Positions 8,018 to 17,807 of a stretch of 64,000 nt of DNA are shown piece by piece (the stretch's first letter is position 1; every line of letters begins with the position of its first letter). The notes under the pieces are model-generated. The model had not been told where the DNA came from, did no database searches, and saw only the letters and a list, made by a program, of their open reading frames with translations. The translations under genes and the position numbers were made by a program. Source of the DNA: Sporomusa sphaeroides DSM 2875 (GTDB taxonomy: Bacteria > Bacillota > Negativicutes > Sporomusales > Sporomusaceae); contig NZ_CP146991.1 of NCBI RefSeq assembly GCF_001941975.2, positions 1,055,501 through 1,119,500 of the forward strand. Reading direction: 5' to 3'.

Positions 8018-9763
8018 GTGGGTCATCATGCTTCAGATCCCAATAAAATCGTAAACATTACCATTGACGGGGTACCGGTATCGTGTCCTGAAACTACACT
8101 TATTCTGGATGCTGCCAAAATGGCGGGAATTGACATTCCGGTACTATGTTACCATCCTGACCTCAAAGTACGCGCTACCTGCCGTCTTTGTGTAGTTGAA
8201 CTTAAGGGACAGAAAAAACTTAAAACTGCGTGCAGCAATGAAGTCTGGGATGGGGCTGAGTTTATTACCAACAGCCCGGCGGTACGGCAGGCCAGAAAAG
8301 ATGTGCTGGAACTTATCCTGGCCGAACACCCGCAGGATTGTTTGCAATGTGTCAGAAACACCAACTGTGAACTCCAGCAACTGGCGCGGGATTTTGGTGT
8401 CAGCAAGCCGCTGTTTGCCAACCAGCCAAAACAAATTCCTATCGAAGATTCCAACGGGGTTATTGTCCGGGACATGGCTAAGTGTGTAAAATGCGGCCGT
8501 TGTGTGGAAATGTGCCAGGAGGTCCAGACCGTCGGCGCCATCAATACTGCCCATCGTTCGGTGGAATACGAAGTCACGACTGCTTTCGACCGGCCGCTGC
8601 AGGACAGCACTTGTATATATTGTGGACAATGCATTGCGGTCTGCCCGGTAGGCGCTTTGTATGAAAAGGATGACACGGAAAAAGTCTGGCAGGCGATTGG
8701 CGACAGTGATAAGCATGTAATCGTGCAGGTAGCTCCGGCCGTTCGTGTCGCTTTGGGTGAAGAATTCGGTTTGGAACCAGGCAGCATTACGACCGGCAAG
8801 CTGGTAGCCGCCTTGCGCCGTCTAGGGTTTGACAAAGTGTTTGACACCGACTTTGCTGCCGACGTAACTATCATGGAGGAAGGCAATGAACTGTTGGAGC
8901 GAATGAGCCATGGCGGTACCTTGCCGCTCATTACCTCCTGCAGCCCCGGTTGGATCAACTTTGTGGAGACCTTCTATCCGGACTTGCTGGACAATGTTTC
9001 CACCTGCAAATCGCCGCAGCAAATGTTTGGGGCCTTAGCCAAGAGCTATTACCCCGAAAAAGCAGGTATCGACGCCGCGAAGATCGTATCGGTGTCCATT
9101 ATGCCCTGCACGGCGAAAAAATATGAAAGTGCCCGACCGGAAATAAATAGCAGCGGGTACCGTGATGTGGATGTTGTTTTGACTACCCGTGAGCTGGCCA
9201 GGATGATTAAACAAGCCGGTTTTGACTTTAACAAATTAAGCAATGCCGAGTTTGATGCCCCGCTTGGTATCTCTACCGGCGCCGCTGTCATCTTCGGCAC
9301 CTCCGGCGGTGTTATGGAAGCCGCTCTCCGTACCGTCTACGAAGTAGTCACAGGCAAGGAACTGGCCAATGTCGATTTCGAAGGCGTGCGCGGCCTCACC
9401 GGCGTCAAGGAAGCGGAGGTTGACCTGGACGGCAAAAAGGTTAAAGTGGTCATTGCCAACGGCCTGAAAAATGCCCGGGTTATTTTAGACAAAATCCGCG
9501 CCGGCGAATGTGATTACCAGTTTGTTGAAATCATGTGCTGCCCTGGTGGCTGCATCGGCGGCGGCGGTCAGCCCTGGGGCACCACCCAGGCTACCAAGGA
9601 AGCCCGGATGGCCGGTCTATACCAGGCCGACCGCGAGCTGTCCATCAGACAGTCGCATAAAAATCCGGCGGTGAAGGCCCTGTATGATGAGTTCCTGGGT
9701 AAACCGTTAAGCCACAAATCCCACGAGCTTCTGCATACCCATTACCATCCCAAGCATAAGTAG
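8018..9763 (+). CDS. hydA: [FeFe] hydrogenase catalytic subunit HydA
   Basis: Catalytic subunit (581 aa from GTG 8018, chosen for its AGGAAAGAGGTGAG site; an in-frame start at 7949 lies inside hydB). Domain order: N-terminal [2Fe-2S] (CYHPDLK...CRLC), His-Cys type [4Fe-4S] (HPQDCLQCVRNTNC), two-cluster ferredoxin (CVKCGRCVEMC and CIYCGQCIAVC), then the H-cluster domain. The H-cluster motifs are TSCSPGW near residue 306, MPCTAKK near 361 and EIMCCPGGCIGGGG near 503. All ligands are present, so it should be active. A ~25-bp fragment of the last motif is found as a scar downstream of the second lysR. Confidence 0.95.
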   Translation: MGHHASDPNKIVNITIDGVPVSCPETTLILDAAKMAGIDIPVLCYHPDLKVRATCRLCVVELKGQKKLKTACSNEVWDGAEFITNSPAVRQARKDVLELILAEHPQDCLQCVRNTNCELQQLARDFGVSKPLFANQPKQIPIEDSNGVIVRDMAKCVKCGRCVEMCQEVQTVGAINTAHRSVEYEVTTAFDRPLQDSTCIYCGQCIAVCPVGALYEKDDTEKVWQAIGDSDKHVIVQVAPAVRVALGEEFGLEPGSITTGKLVAALRRLGFDKVFDTDFAADVTIMEEGNELLERMSHGGTLPLITSCSPGWINFVETFYPDLLDNVSTCKSPQQMFGALAKSYYPEKAGIDAAKIVSVSIMPCTAKKYESARPEINSSGYRDVDVVLTTRELARMIKQAGFDFNKLSNAEFDAPLGISTGAAVIFGTSGGVMEAALRTVYEVVTGKELANVDFEGVRGLTGVKEAEVDLDGKKVKVVIANGLKNARVILDKIRAGECDYQFVEIMCCPGGCIGGGGQPWGTTQATKEARMAGLYQADRELSIRQSHKNPAVKALYDEFLGKPLSHKSHELLHTHYHPKHK

Positions 9764-9771
9764 ATAAGCAG

Positions 9772-9849
9772 ATAAGCAGATAACCAGGTTATTAGGAGCA
9801 ACGCGACGCTATAAGCAGATAACCAAGTTATTAGGAGCAACGCGACGCT
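9772..9849 (+). repeat. 39-bp tandem repeat, two units
   Basis: Two adjacent 39-base units beginning ATAAGCAGATAACCA and ending AACGCGACGCT, differing at one base, directly after hydA. Two copies only, no spacers, so not a CRISPR. Confidence 0.85.
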
Positions 9850-9926
9850 AGAACTTGTGTGAATCGCTTAGTTCCGAGCGGAGCGAGGAACTTCCTTTCG
9901 CGGAACTTCCTATAACGATTGTGCTC

Positions 9927-9960
9927 AATAAGGACGGCTTGTTATACAGCCGTCCTTATT
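9927..9960 (+). terminator. Intrinsic terminator after hydCBA
   Basis: AATAAGGACGGCT pairs with AGCCGTCCTTATT (13 bp) around an 8-base loop. It lies between hydA and the chemoreceptor gene. The run after it is AT-rich rather than pure U. Confidence 0.7.
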
Positions 9961-10005
9961 GCTAAATAAAAGGAGAAAATCTTATAATTTAGAGGTGAAA
10001 AGCCT

Positions 10006-12054
10006 GTGAAGAGCATACGGACTTTTTTTATCCTTATCATTACCGGCATTACTCTACTGGTATTCAGTGTTCAGACCTATATTTCGTCAACGCAGGTCAA
10101 AGAGTATGCAGTAACTCAGCAAGAAGAAAAATTATTGACTCAGGCTCTGCAAGAAGCAACATCACTATATATTCCGATCAAAGAGATTTCCGACGAAGCT
10201 ATAACCCTGGGCAATATGATTACGACCATGCCGGAGTACCAGGAAGAGATTGTCCTTAGTTATATTAAGAAAAGCGTGCAGAAAAGCAAGTCCTTTGCCG
10301 GTGCCGGCGTGGCGTTTGAACCGTACGCCTATCAGCCGGATGTGAAAAATCATTTCCCGTACACGATGAAGGACAAAAACGGTATACCGGTTTTAACGTG
10401 GGAATACAGTGTAGTGGATTATCATGCTAAAGCATGGTATAAATTAGGTATCGGCTCGCAAAAGGCCATTGATTATTCAGAGCCGTATGTGGACCAAAGC
10501 GACTCGAATCTGATATGGGTAACCTGTGTTCATCCAATCGAAAAAAACGGTAAGCGCATTGGTGTGGCGGAAGCAGATTTCACTCTGGACATTTTTAAGC
10601 GGCAGCTGGCAGACATCCGTGTGGGGCAGAACGGTTATGCCTTCGCACTTACCCGGGCCGGTATGGTTATTGGCAACTATACCGGCAGTAAAACCGAGCA
10701 GATCCAAGACTTATCAGTAAAGCTCACAGAGGTGTCTGACAAGGAATGGCGGGCGCTGGGTGAAGCAGCGCTGCAAGCGAAGCAAGCGGGAATCATGCAA
10801 GTAAAAGATAATTACATTGTATACTCGCCGGTAGGCGATACCGGAATGACCCTGCTGTTGGTTTACCCGGCGGAGGAAGTCTTTGCCGGCTTGAACAGTC
10901 TGATGTATTCTAACCTGATATTGGTGACTGTCTCCATTCTCTTGTTTGTGTTCACGTTATCCTATTTTGTAAATCGGCGCATTGTCAACCCGATACGAAA
11001 GTTGTCTGAAACCGCCAACCGGGTGGCTGCAGGCGATCTTAGCGACATCGGGGAAACTCAGGCGGGCAAGGATGAGATCGGTCAGTTGGCAGCGGCCTTT
11101 GCCACTATGTCCGGCAACTTGCGCAGCCTGATGCTGCAGGTCATGCAATCTTCAGAGCAGCTGGCCTCTTCGTCGGAAGAACTGACGGCAAGTGCCGAGC
11201 AGTCGGCGCAAGGCGCAACCCAAACAGCCATGAGTATTACGGCGGTGGCCGCCGGTACCGAGCGGCAAACCGGCGCCGTTAACCAAGCTACAGCTATTGT
11301 TGATCGCATTGCAAACGAGATCAACCAGGTTGCCGACAATGTCGGCATAGTTGAGGCGACTTCCGGGAAAGCAGCAGGCGCTGCCAAAGAAGGGGGCGAG
11401 GCGGTCGAAGCAGCAGTGCGGCAAATGGTTACTATTGAGACCAAAGTGACCCATACCGCGCAGATTGTTGTTAAGCTGGGGGAACGCTCCAAAGAAATCG
11501 GGCAGATTGTCGATACCATTGCCGGTATTGCCAGTCAGACCAACCTCTTAGCCCTCAACGCCGCCATTGAGGCAGCCCGTGCCGGTGAACAAGGTCGCGG
11601 CTTTGCGGTAGTGGCTGAAGAAGTGCGCAAGCTGGCGGAACAGTCCCAGGAAGCCGCCAAGCAGATTGCCGGATTAATTGGTGAAATCCAGAGTGAGACT
11701 ACCAGTGCGGTTATGGCTATGGATGAGGGCACGCGTGAGGTAAAGATCGGGGCGGAAGTTGTCAATAACGCAGGTCTCGCCTTTGCCGAGATTGTGACAC
11801 TGTTTGATCAGGTATCAGAACAGGTGAGCAAAATTACCAATACGGTGCAGCGGGTTGCCGGTGGCAGCCAGGAAATTGTTGCCGCCGTAAAAGAAATTGA
11901 TGAAATAAACAAAGATACTGCCAGTCAAACCCAGACGGTTTCAGCGGTTACAGAGGAGCAGGCAGCCTCCATGGAAGAAATCGCTGCCGCCAGTGAGGCT
12001 TTGGCCCAAATGGCGGAAACATTGACTGGAGCCGTAAGCAGGTTCAAATTGTAG
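10006..12054 (+). CDS. Methyl-accepting chemotaxis protein with Cache sensor, copy 1
   Basis: Membrane chemoreceptor (682 aa). One N-terminal TM segment (residues ~7-25) is followed by a large extracytoplasmic double-Cache-type sensor (~30-290), a second TM (~300-325), a HAMP domain, and the signalling domain with the conserved tip [20 protein letters not shown]. Start is GTG after AGAGGTGAAAAG. It is nearly identical to the gene at 24423, with scattered substitutions mostly in the sensor. Its place beside the grd/hyd genes suggests taxis toward an amine or amino-acid substrate, which is inference. Confidence 0.93.
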   Translation: MKSIRTFFILIITGITLLVFSVQTYISSTQVKEYAVTQQEEKLLTQALQEATSLYIPIKEISDEAITLGNMITTMPEYQEEIVLSYIKKSVQKSKSFAGAGVAFEPYAYQPDVKNHFPYTMKDKNGIPVLTWEYSVVDYHAKAWYKLGIGSQKAIDYSEPYVDQSDSNLIWVTCVHPIEKNGKRIGVAEADFTLDIFKRQLADIRVGQNGYAFALTRAGMVIGNYTGSKTEQIQDLSVKLTEVSDKEWRALGEAALQAKQAGIMQVKDNYIVYSPVGDTGMTLLLVYPAEEVFAGLNSLMYSNLILVTVSILLFVFTLSYFVNRRIVNPIRKLSETANRVAAGDLSDIGETQAGKDEIGQLAAAFATMSGNLRSLMLQVMQSSEQLASSSEELTASAEQSAQGATQTAMSITAVAAGTERQTGAVNQATAIVDRIANEINQVADNVGIVEATSGKAAGAAKEGGEAVEAAVRQMVTIETKVTHTAQIVVKLGERSKEIGQIVDTIAGIASQTNLLALNAAIEAARAGEQGRGFAVVAEEVRKLAEQSQEAAKQIAGLIGEIQSETTSAVMAMDEGTREVKIGAEVVNNAGLAFAEIVTLFDQVSEQVSKITNTVQRVAGGSQEIVAAVKEIDEINKDTASQTQTVSAVTEEQAASMEEIAAASEALAQMAETLTGAVSRFKL

Positions 12055-12092
12055 TTGGGCTCTTTAAAGTAAAAATCTAATTGATTGTCATT

Positions 12093-12123
12093 GTACTCCG
12101 CCGGTATCAAGCCGGCGGAGTAC
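12093..12123 (+). terminator. Repeated terminator hairpin, copy 2
   Basis: GTACTCCGCCGG pairs with CCGGCGGAGTAC. It is preceded by the same AAAGTAAAAATCTAATTGAT stretch that follows the selenoprotein gene at 4833, so this end was acquired by recombination with the grd operon end. Confidence 0.6.
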
Positions 12124-12196
12124 GTGGCATACGGCAAAAAAGATATGCATATTTGAACAACTCTCCCATTCATGTTAAAATCAAGCTAGTTATTGT

Positions 12197-12353
12197 GATA
12201 AAGCAGACTTAGCTTTAGGTAGGGTTTTAACCCCATCTGAAGGTTAGTCGCTCTTATCCAGAGGCTTAGCCGCTCGCCTGTGCCCGCCGCAGGGGTAAAC
12301 TCTCACTTGTAGAAGATGGGAGTCTTAGAGCGGGTTAGCCATCGGATAAAAAA
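12197..12353 (-). repeat. Dispersed ~155-bp structured repeat, copy 2 (inverted)
   Basis: The reverse complement aligns end to end with 5996-6150 at roughly 85% identity (ends ATCGGATAAAA on the plus strand). With the terminator at 12093 it accounts for most of the 371-base gap before the regulator gene; nothing else is visible there. Confidence 0.7.
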
Positions 12354-12425
12354 ACGACATAATAGGGTTAATAATTTTCAGAAATATAAAAATATTTTCT
12401 TGGTGCTCATGGGAGGGGTATTGTT

Positions 12426-14282
12426 TTGAAGAAGGATGGCCCGGACATACTTAAACTTAAGGCAATTCAAGATTATATCCAACAGGTGGCAGATGCATTT
12501 TCAGTTGTACTTAATTACGAAGTTGCTATTGTAGATGTGTACTTAGAGGTCTTAGTGGGGACGGGAAAGTATCGAGATCAAATTGGCGTTGTTTATGATT
12601 TAGGGACAGTAAACTATCAAATGCGCTACACACCAAAAAGCTTTTTTGTTATCGATCCGCCAAATTGTAAACTATGTCAAAATTGTAAGTTGTTGAAGAC
12701 CTGTAAGGTGTTGGCAGGCTTGTTCTACCCGATAAAATTGGGAGATAAATTATTAGGCTCAATCTCATTATATGCTTTCGATGAAACGCAAAAAGAAAAT
12801 ATGTTAAAAGACTTTGTTAAACTTAAACTGTTCTTACAGCACCTGGTAGAATTAATTTCTGGAAAACTTAATGAACGGGTACTGTATGAACAATCGAAAA
12901 AAGCGGCTGAGCAATTCGATACCTTGATTAATTCTGTGCGTGAAGGCATTATGGCGGTTGATTATCAGGGAAAGATAACTCATGTCAACCGATCGGCCAC
13001 CGAGCTTCTGATGGTACCGGCTAACCTTATCAATGGACGGATGTTGGAAGACGTTTTTTCAGGGATTTCTCTACAGGTACTCATGAAAATGATTAAACCA
13101 TATATGGAACAAGATATATTTTATAAACATGGTCAAAAAACATTACACTTTATGAGCACGGCCACCGAAATAGAGTATGGAGGTTATATTAGCGGTTTCG
13201 TTCTTTCCCTTCGTTCAATCAAGGAAATGCGTAAATTAGCCGGGCGTTTTATCCGGGAGGAGCGCAAGTATACCTTTGACGGCATTCTTAGCCAAAATAC
13301 GGAAATTGTTGATATTAAAAAGAAAATGTGCACAGTGGCGAAAACCGATTCAACCGTCCTGATAACAGGTGAAAGCGGAACCGGTAAGGAACTTTTTGCC
13401 CATGCCATTCATCATGAAAGCCTGCGGCAGGAAGGTCCTTTTATTGTCGTAAATTGCGGGGCCATTCCGGAGAACCTGCTTGAAAGTGAGTTGTTTGGCT
13501 ATGAAGAAGGCGCATTCACCGGGGCGCGGCGTACCGGGAAGCCAGGAAAGTTTGAATTGGCTGATGGCGGAACCATATTCCTTGATGAGATCGGGGATAT
13601 GCCCTTGCAACTGCAAGTCAAACTATTGCGGGTGCTGCAGGAACGGATGATTGAACGAATAGGGGGGACTAAGCCATTACCTGTCGATGTCCGGGTTATT
13701 GCTGCCACTAATAAGAACTTGGAAGAAATGATAAACACTAACCAATTTCGCAGTGATCTATATTATCGTTTGAGTGTTATACCTTTCCATATTCCGCCTT
13801 TGCGGGAAAGAATGGAGGACTTGGAACTGCTCATTCACTGTTTCATCCAAAAATTCAATTTGATTTTTGGAAAGCAGGTTAAAGGTTATACCCATGAGGC
13901 ATTGGCGAAAATGCATGAGTACCCCTGGCCGGGTAATGTTCGGGAATTAGAGAATGCCATTGAGTATTCAACTAATGTTTGCCCTAATGCATTCATTGAC
14001 GCCAATTATCTGCCGAATCGAATTAGTAAGCATGGCCCTGCTTCACAATTGCTCCAACCTCACCGAATCAGTGAGCATAGCACTGCTTCACAACTGTCTC
14101 AACCGCAGGATAGTATTCAATCAATCGTGGATATGGAGAAAAATGCTATTATAGAAGCCCTAAAAAAGTTTGGCACAAGTAACCAAGCCAAAGAAAATAT
14201 AGCAAAGTCTTTGGGGATGGGCCGTTCCACCCTTTATCGAAAAATTAAAAAAATGGGTATAGAGGCAGAATTAATGGAATGA
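12426..14282 (+). CDS. Sigma-54-dependent enhancer-binding regulator with Cys-rich N-terminal sensor and PAS domain
   Basis: 618-residue bacterial enhancer-binding protein. The N-terminal sensor region carries a cysteine cluster ([13 protein letters not shown], residues ~80-92) that could hold a metal or Fe-S cluster. A PAS domain (~165-280) follows, then the AAA+ domain with Walker A GESGTGKE (~315), the sigma-54 contact loop GAFTGA (~362) and Walker [10 protein letters not shown], and a C-terminal Fis-type HTH. Start TTG is set by GGGAGGGG seven bases upstream. The next operon (glycine reductase) has sigma-54 promoters and paired palindromes, so this protein is its likely activator. The ligand is unknown. 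Confidence 0.92.
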   Translation: MKKDGPDILKLKAIQDYIQQVADAFSVVLNYEVAIVDVYLEVLVGTGKYRDQIGVVYDLGTVNYQMRYTPKSFFVIDPPNCKLCQNCKLLKTCKVLAGLFYPIKLGDKLLGSISLYAFDETQKENMLKDFVKLKLFLQHLVELISGKLNERVLYEQSKKAAEQFDTLINSVREGIMAVDYQGKITHVNRSATELLMVPANLINGRMLEDVFSGISLQVLMKMIKPYMEQDIFYKHGQKTLHFMSTATEIEYGGYISGFVLSLRSIKEMRKLAGRFIREERKYTFDGILSQNTEIVDIKKKMCTVAKTDSTVLITGESGTGKELFAHAIHHESLRQEGPFIVVNCGAIPENLLESELFGYEEGAFTGARRTGKPGKFELADGGTIFLDEIGDMPLQLQVKLLRVLQERMIERIGGTKPLPVDVRVIAATNKNLEEMINTNQFRSDLYYRLSVIPFHIPPLRERMEDLELLIHCFIQKFNLIFGKQVKGYTHEALAKMHEYPWPGNVRELENAIEYSTNVCPNAFIDANYLPNRISKHGPASQLLQPHRISEHSTASQLSQPQDSIQSIVDMEKNAIIEALKKFGTSNQAKENIAKSLGMGRSTLYRKIKKMGIEAELME

Positions 14283-14319
14283 ACAATGCATGACTATTAG
14301 TTCGCTACAAGGTATGAGT

Positions 14320-14355
14320 AAGGGCTTGCCTAATGAAGGCAGGTTCTTTTTTTAT
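14320..14355 (+). terminator. Intrinsic terminator after the sigma-54 activator
   Basis: A 12-bp stem (AAGGGCTTGCCT with AGGCAGGTTCTT, including G-U pairs) and a run of seven T. Confidence 0.85.
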
Positions 14356-14412
14356 TCTAAGATGAGATATTTAAATTAAATATCAAAATGGGACTTAATT
14401 TATACAATCATC

Positions 14413-14427
14413 GTCCCAAGATGGGAC
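14413..14427. promoter_or_regulatory. Palindromic activator site 1 (candidate UAS)
   Basis: GTCCCAAGATGGGAC, a perfect 6-bp inverted repeat with a 3-base centre. It lies 170 bases upstream of the -24/-12 element at 14585. A half site (TGGGAC) occurs at ~14389. Probable binding site of the sigma-54 activator encoded just upstream. Confidence 0.65.
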
Positions 14428-14584
14428 AGAAATTTAAGTTTTAAATTCATAAAACACAAACACCAACCAAAGCATATCCAGAGTATTTGGTACAGAATTG
14501 AGTACTCCTAAAATGCAGACACAAATTAACAATTTTTATTATATATATTATTATTTTCAAAAAAAAGAGTGTCTTGCGTAAAGT

Positions 14585-14600
14585 TGGCGCAAAAGTTGCG
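14585..14600 (+). promoter_or_regulatory. Sigma-54 promoter candidate, upstream copy
   Basis: TGGCGC-N5-TTGCG with the canonical 10-base distance between GG and GC. It belongs to the first copy of the duplicated regulatory module. Confidence 0.6.
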
Positions 14601-14737
14601 TTAACTTTATTATTGTATTTTTAAAATACAATGAAGGCTGTTTAAGTAAAATGATATTTTTCTGAGTTATGTATATCGAGTTATTTTATGCATATGCCAA
14701 AAATGAGTTTTGAAAATACTGATATAAATTAGTAATA

Positions 14738-14752
14738 GTCCTAAAATAGGAC
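14738..14752. promoter_or_regulatory. Palindromic activator site 2 (candidate UAS)
   Basis: GTCCTAAAATAGGAC, same spacing and similar sequence to site 1. It lies 161 bases upstream of the -12 end of the promoter at 14914, a normal distance for an enhancer. Confidence 0.65.
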
Positions 14753-14815
14753 AAAATTTCGTAGTTTTGCATACATAAAACACAAATACCAACCAAAACA
14801 CACATCCATAGTACT

Positions 14816-14831
14816 TGGTACAAAGATTGCA
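14816..14831 (+). promoter_or_regulatory. Weaker sigma-54-like element
   Basis: TGGTAC-N5-TTGCA with correct GG/GC spacing. The matching position in copy 1 (14488) has lost the GC, so it may be fortuitous. Confidence 0.35.
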
Positions 14832-14913
14832 TTACCTTTAAATACAGGCATTAAATGGATAAATTCTTTATATGTAGCAAAATTTTTCAAAAAAGAGTTT
14901 TGATACATGAATT

Positions 14914-14929
14914 TGGCACAAAATTTGCA
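14914..14929 (+). promoter_or_regulatory. Sigma-54 promoter of the glycine reductase operon
   Basis: TGGCAC-AAAAT-TTGCA is a perfect -24/-12 match. Transcription should start near 14941, about 93 bases before the grdE start. Confidence 0.85.
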
Positions 14930-15033
14930 ATAGTATAACTATACAACCTTTGTTGAGTATTTTCAGTTAGTTGCAGGAGCAGCAGGCATGGTAAAGACGT
15001 TAGAATTTCGGAATAAGAATAGGGGTGAATGTT

Positions 15034-16317
15034 TTGAAATTGGAAATTGGCCGGATTCATATTAAGGACATTCAGTTAGGCAGTGAGACTTCTGTAAAAG
15101 ACGGAGTGTTATGCGTTGATAAAGAGGGATTGATCGCCTTTCTGAAGCAAGACGAAAGAATTAAAGATATCAAGCTTGATGTAGCCAAGCCAGGTGAAAA
15201 AGTAAGAATCATCCCGGTAAAAGACGTAATTGAGCCTAGGGTAAAGGTGCAAGGCGGTATTAACGGCTTTCCGGGGATTACGGCCAAGCAGGCGCAGTGC
15301 GGCGACGGCAGAACCCATGTTTTATATGGTGCCGCAATTGTAACCGTGGGTGATATTGTTGGTTTTCAGGAAGGTGTTATTGATATGTGGGGCGAGGGGG
15401 CCAGGTGGACGCCCTTTTCCAAAACCTATAATTTAACAGTGGATATTCAGGTGGCAGAAGGCCTGCAGCCTCATATCCATGAAGAAACCGTCAGGGTTGC
15501 CGGGCTTAGGGCAGCAGAGTTTGTGGGCCTGGCCGGGAATGTAACCCCGGATGAGATACTTACCTTCGAACTTGGCAGTATTTTTGCAGAAACCGCCAAA
15601 TATCCTAATTTGCCCAGGGTGGTTTACGCGCAAATGAATATTACCCAGGGACTCTTACACGACACCTATATTTACGGTGTCAACCAGGCCAATATCCTGC
15701 CGACCCTGCTTCATCCCAATGAGGAATTGGATGGCGCGGTAGTCAGCGGCAACTGTGTTGCCGCCTGCGATAAGATTACGACATACCAGCACCAAAATAA
15801 TTCCGTGATCTATGACCTGTACGCCCAGCATGGCAAGGAAATTAATTTCTTAGGGGTCATCATGGTACCTGAACACACGACCCTGGCCGGGAAGGTGCGT
15901 GCCTCCGATTATACGGTAAAACTGGCGACCATGCTGGGTGCCGATGCCGTGATTGTATCAGAAGAAGGCTATGGCAATCCTGACTCCGACCTCTTAATGA
16001 TTTGTAAAAAGTGTGAGAAATCCGGTATTAAAACCGTTTTAATCACTGATGAATGTGCAGGCAGAGACGGTATGTCACAACCTTTGGCTGACACGGCAGC
16101 AGAGGCAGTGGCGGTAATTTCCGGAGGAAATGTCAGTCATGTGGTTACATTGCCGCCGGCAGATAAAGTTATCGGCAATAAGGCAGCCATTTCCGTATTA
16201 GCCGGTGGGTGGGAAGGCTCCTTACTGGAAGACGGCAGTTTGATGTGTGAGTTAAATGCCGTTATTGGCGCCACTTCAGAAATCGGCTTCCACAATGTAA
16301 CCTGCAGACTATATTAA
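15034..16317 (+). CDS. grdE: Glycine reductase component B, proprotein subunit GrdE
   Basis: Substrate-binding proprotein of glycine-specific component B (427 aa). The conserved SGNC motif in DGAVVSGNCVAACDK is where GrdE proteins are cleaved to expose a carbonyl (pyruvoyl-like) group that binds glycine as a Schiff base. The downstream order grdB, trxB, trxA, grdA, grdC, grdD is the classical glycine reductase set. Start TTG 15034 is chosen over GTG 15025 because AGGGGTG sits six bases upstream and the protein then begins MKLEIG, like its paralogue at 2189 (MKLDIV). Expression should come from the sigma-54 promoter at 14914. Confidence 0.9.
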   Translation: MKLEIGRIHIKDIQLGSETSVKDGVLCVDKEGLIAFLKQDERIKDIKLDVAKPGEKVRIIPVKDVIEPRVKVQGGINGFPGITAKQAQCGDGRTHVLYGAAIVTVGDIVGFQEGVIDMWGEGARWTPFSKTYNLTVDIQVAEGLQPHIHEETVRVAGLRAAEFVGLAGNVTPDEILTFELGSIFAETAKYPNLPRVVYAQMNITQGLLHDTYIYGVNQANILPTLLHPNEELDGAVVSGNCVAACDKITTYQHQNNSVIYDLYAQHGKEINFLGVIMVPEHTTLAGKVRASDYTVKLATMLGADAVIVSEEGYGNPDSDLLMICKKCEKSGIKTVLITDECAGRDGMSQPLADTAAEAVAVISGGNVSHVVTLPPADKVIGNKAAISVLAGGWEGSLLEDGSLMCELNAVIGATSEIGFHNVTCRLY

Positions 16318-16342
16318 CACTAACGAGAAAGGAGGGTATCTT

Positions 16343-17653
16343 ATGTCAGACAAGTTCAAAGTGCTCTACTATGTAAACCAATTCTTTGGCCAGGTAGGCG
16401 GTGAGGATCAGGCAGGCATGCCGCCGGAATTTAGAGCAGGCAAAATAGGTCCGGCCATGGGTTTTGAAGGCTTGCTCAAGGGTGAAGGAACAGTTACCGG
16501 CACCATTATTTGCGGTGATAACTATTTCAACGAGAGCAAGGAAGCCGCTATGGCAACTATTTTGCAGATGGTCAAAGAAGCTGCGCCGGATGTTTTTGTC
16601 GCCGGTCCGGCCTTTAATGCCGGACGGTACGGCGTAGCCTGCGCAGAGATTTCCAAAGCAGTTGCCGAGCAGCTGACCATTCCGGTAGTCACCGGCATGT
16701 ATGTGGAAAACCCCGGAGTGGATACCTGCAAAGCCGTCGCCTATGTGGTAAGTACCAGCGATAACGCCGGCGGCATGCGTAAAGCATTGCCCTTAATGGC
16801 GTCTCTCGCCTATAAGCTGGCAAAGGGGATTGAAATTGGTTCACCGGAAGCAGAAGGTTACATTGCCCGGGGTATGAGAAAAACTCTCTTTGTGGAAAAA
16901 AGAGGTTCTGAGCGGGCGGTGGAAATGCTCTTAGCGCGGCTGAAGGGTGAGCCGTTTGAAACCGAAATGCCGATGCCGGTTTTTGATGTAGTGGCTCCTG
17001 CCGCAGCCATTAAAGAGTTAAGCAAGGCCACCATTGCCTTGTGCACCACCGGCGGTATTGTTCCGGCGGGAAATCCGGACAAAATCCAATCAGCCAGCGC
17101 CCAAAAATGGGGCAAGTATGATGTCAGTGCAAGTAATGCCCTGGAAGCTCCCTGCTATTATACAACCCATGGCGGCTACGACCCCGTATATGCCAATGAG
17201 TTTCCAGACCGCGTCGCTCCTTTGGATATTTTAAAAGAATATGAAGCCGAAGGATATATTGGCAAGGTTTTCGACTGGTTTTATACCACCACCGGCACCG
17301 GCACTGCCGTAAGCAAATCAGTGGAATTTGGCACGGAAATCGGTGCAGAATTACAAGCTGCCGGAGTGGATGGTGTAATCCTGACATCCACCTGAGGCAC
17401 CTGTACACGTTGCGGTGCAACGATGGTAAAAGAAATCGAAAGATATGGCATTCCGATTGTTCATATGGCTACCATTACGACCATTAGCGAATCAGTCGGT
17501 GCCAACCGGATTGTTCCGACAGTTGCAATTCCTTATCCGGTGGGCAATCCGAAGTTTGATAAGGGCGAGGAACATGCTTTAAGAAAAACACTTGTTAAAA
17601 AGGCGCTGGATGCCTTGACTACGGACATTACCGAACCGACTCAGTTTGAGTAG
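16343..17653 (+). CDS. grdB: Glycine reductase component B selenoprotein GrdB, UGA-Sec
   Basis: Selenoprotein subunit of component B (436 aa with Sec). The TGA at 17393-17395 (codon 351) is followed in frame by GTCTRCGATM and the family C-terminus to TAG at 17653, exactly as in the paralogue at 3527. The selenolate attacks the bound glycine to give a carboxymethyl-selenoether that passes to GrdA. The N-terminal motif is VNQFFGQVGGEDQAG, and VVTGMYVENPGVD matches the glycine type. Start ATG follows AAAGGAGGG. It needs SelA from 776-2170 or elsewhere. Confidence 0.93.
17408..17422 (+). promoter_or_regulatory. Candidate bacterial SECIS hairpin in grdB
   Basis: Same 15 bases (CGTTGCGGTGCAACG) and same 13-base offset from UGA as in the paralogue at 4592. 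Confidence 0.55.
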
Positions 17654-17807
17654 CAAATACTGATATAGAGAAATTGGCGGTACTGTCTGTGAGCAATGCT
17701 AAGGAGGCTCAGACCTCCCAGACATTGTAAAACAGTTGCTGTTGTAATACATTGCCGGTCGTGATTAGCACAAAGATAATATTATGGATTAAAAAGGAGT
17801 TTCAGTA

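Larger units (their letters stand above)
14413..14934 (+). repeat. Tandemly duplicated regulatory module (two ~195-bp copies)
   Basis: Copy 1 (~14413-14605) and copy 2 (~14738-14934) share the order palindrome, CATAAAACACAAA, CCAACCAAA, TTGGTAC, TTTTTCAAAAAA, then a -24/-12 element, offset by ~325-329 bases. This makes up most of the 750-base gap before grdE, which contains no gene. Confidence 0.7.

Noticed and set aside
8144-8958. Long minus-strand ORFs (190 and 269 aa) opposite hydA
   Set aside because: Low-complexity Ser/Thr-rich shadows of a well-supported plus-strand gene, without ribosome sites or recognisable motifs.
9772-9849. Tandem repeat considered as a CRISPR array
   Set aside because: Only two directly adjacent 39-base units, no spacers and no cas genes in the window.
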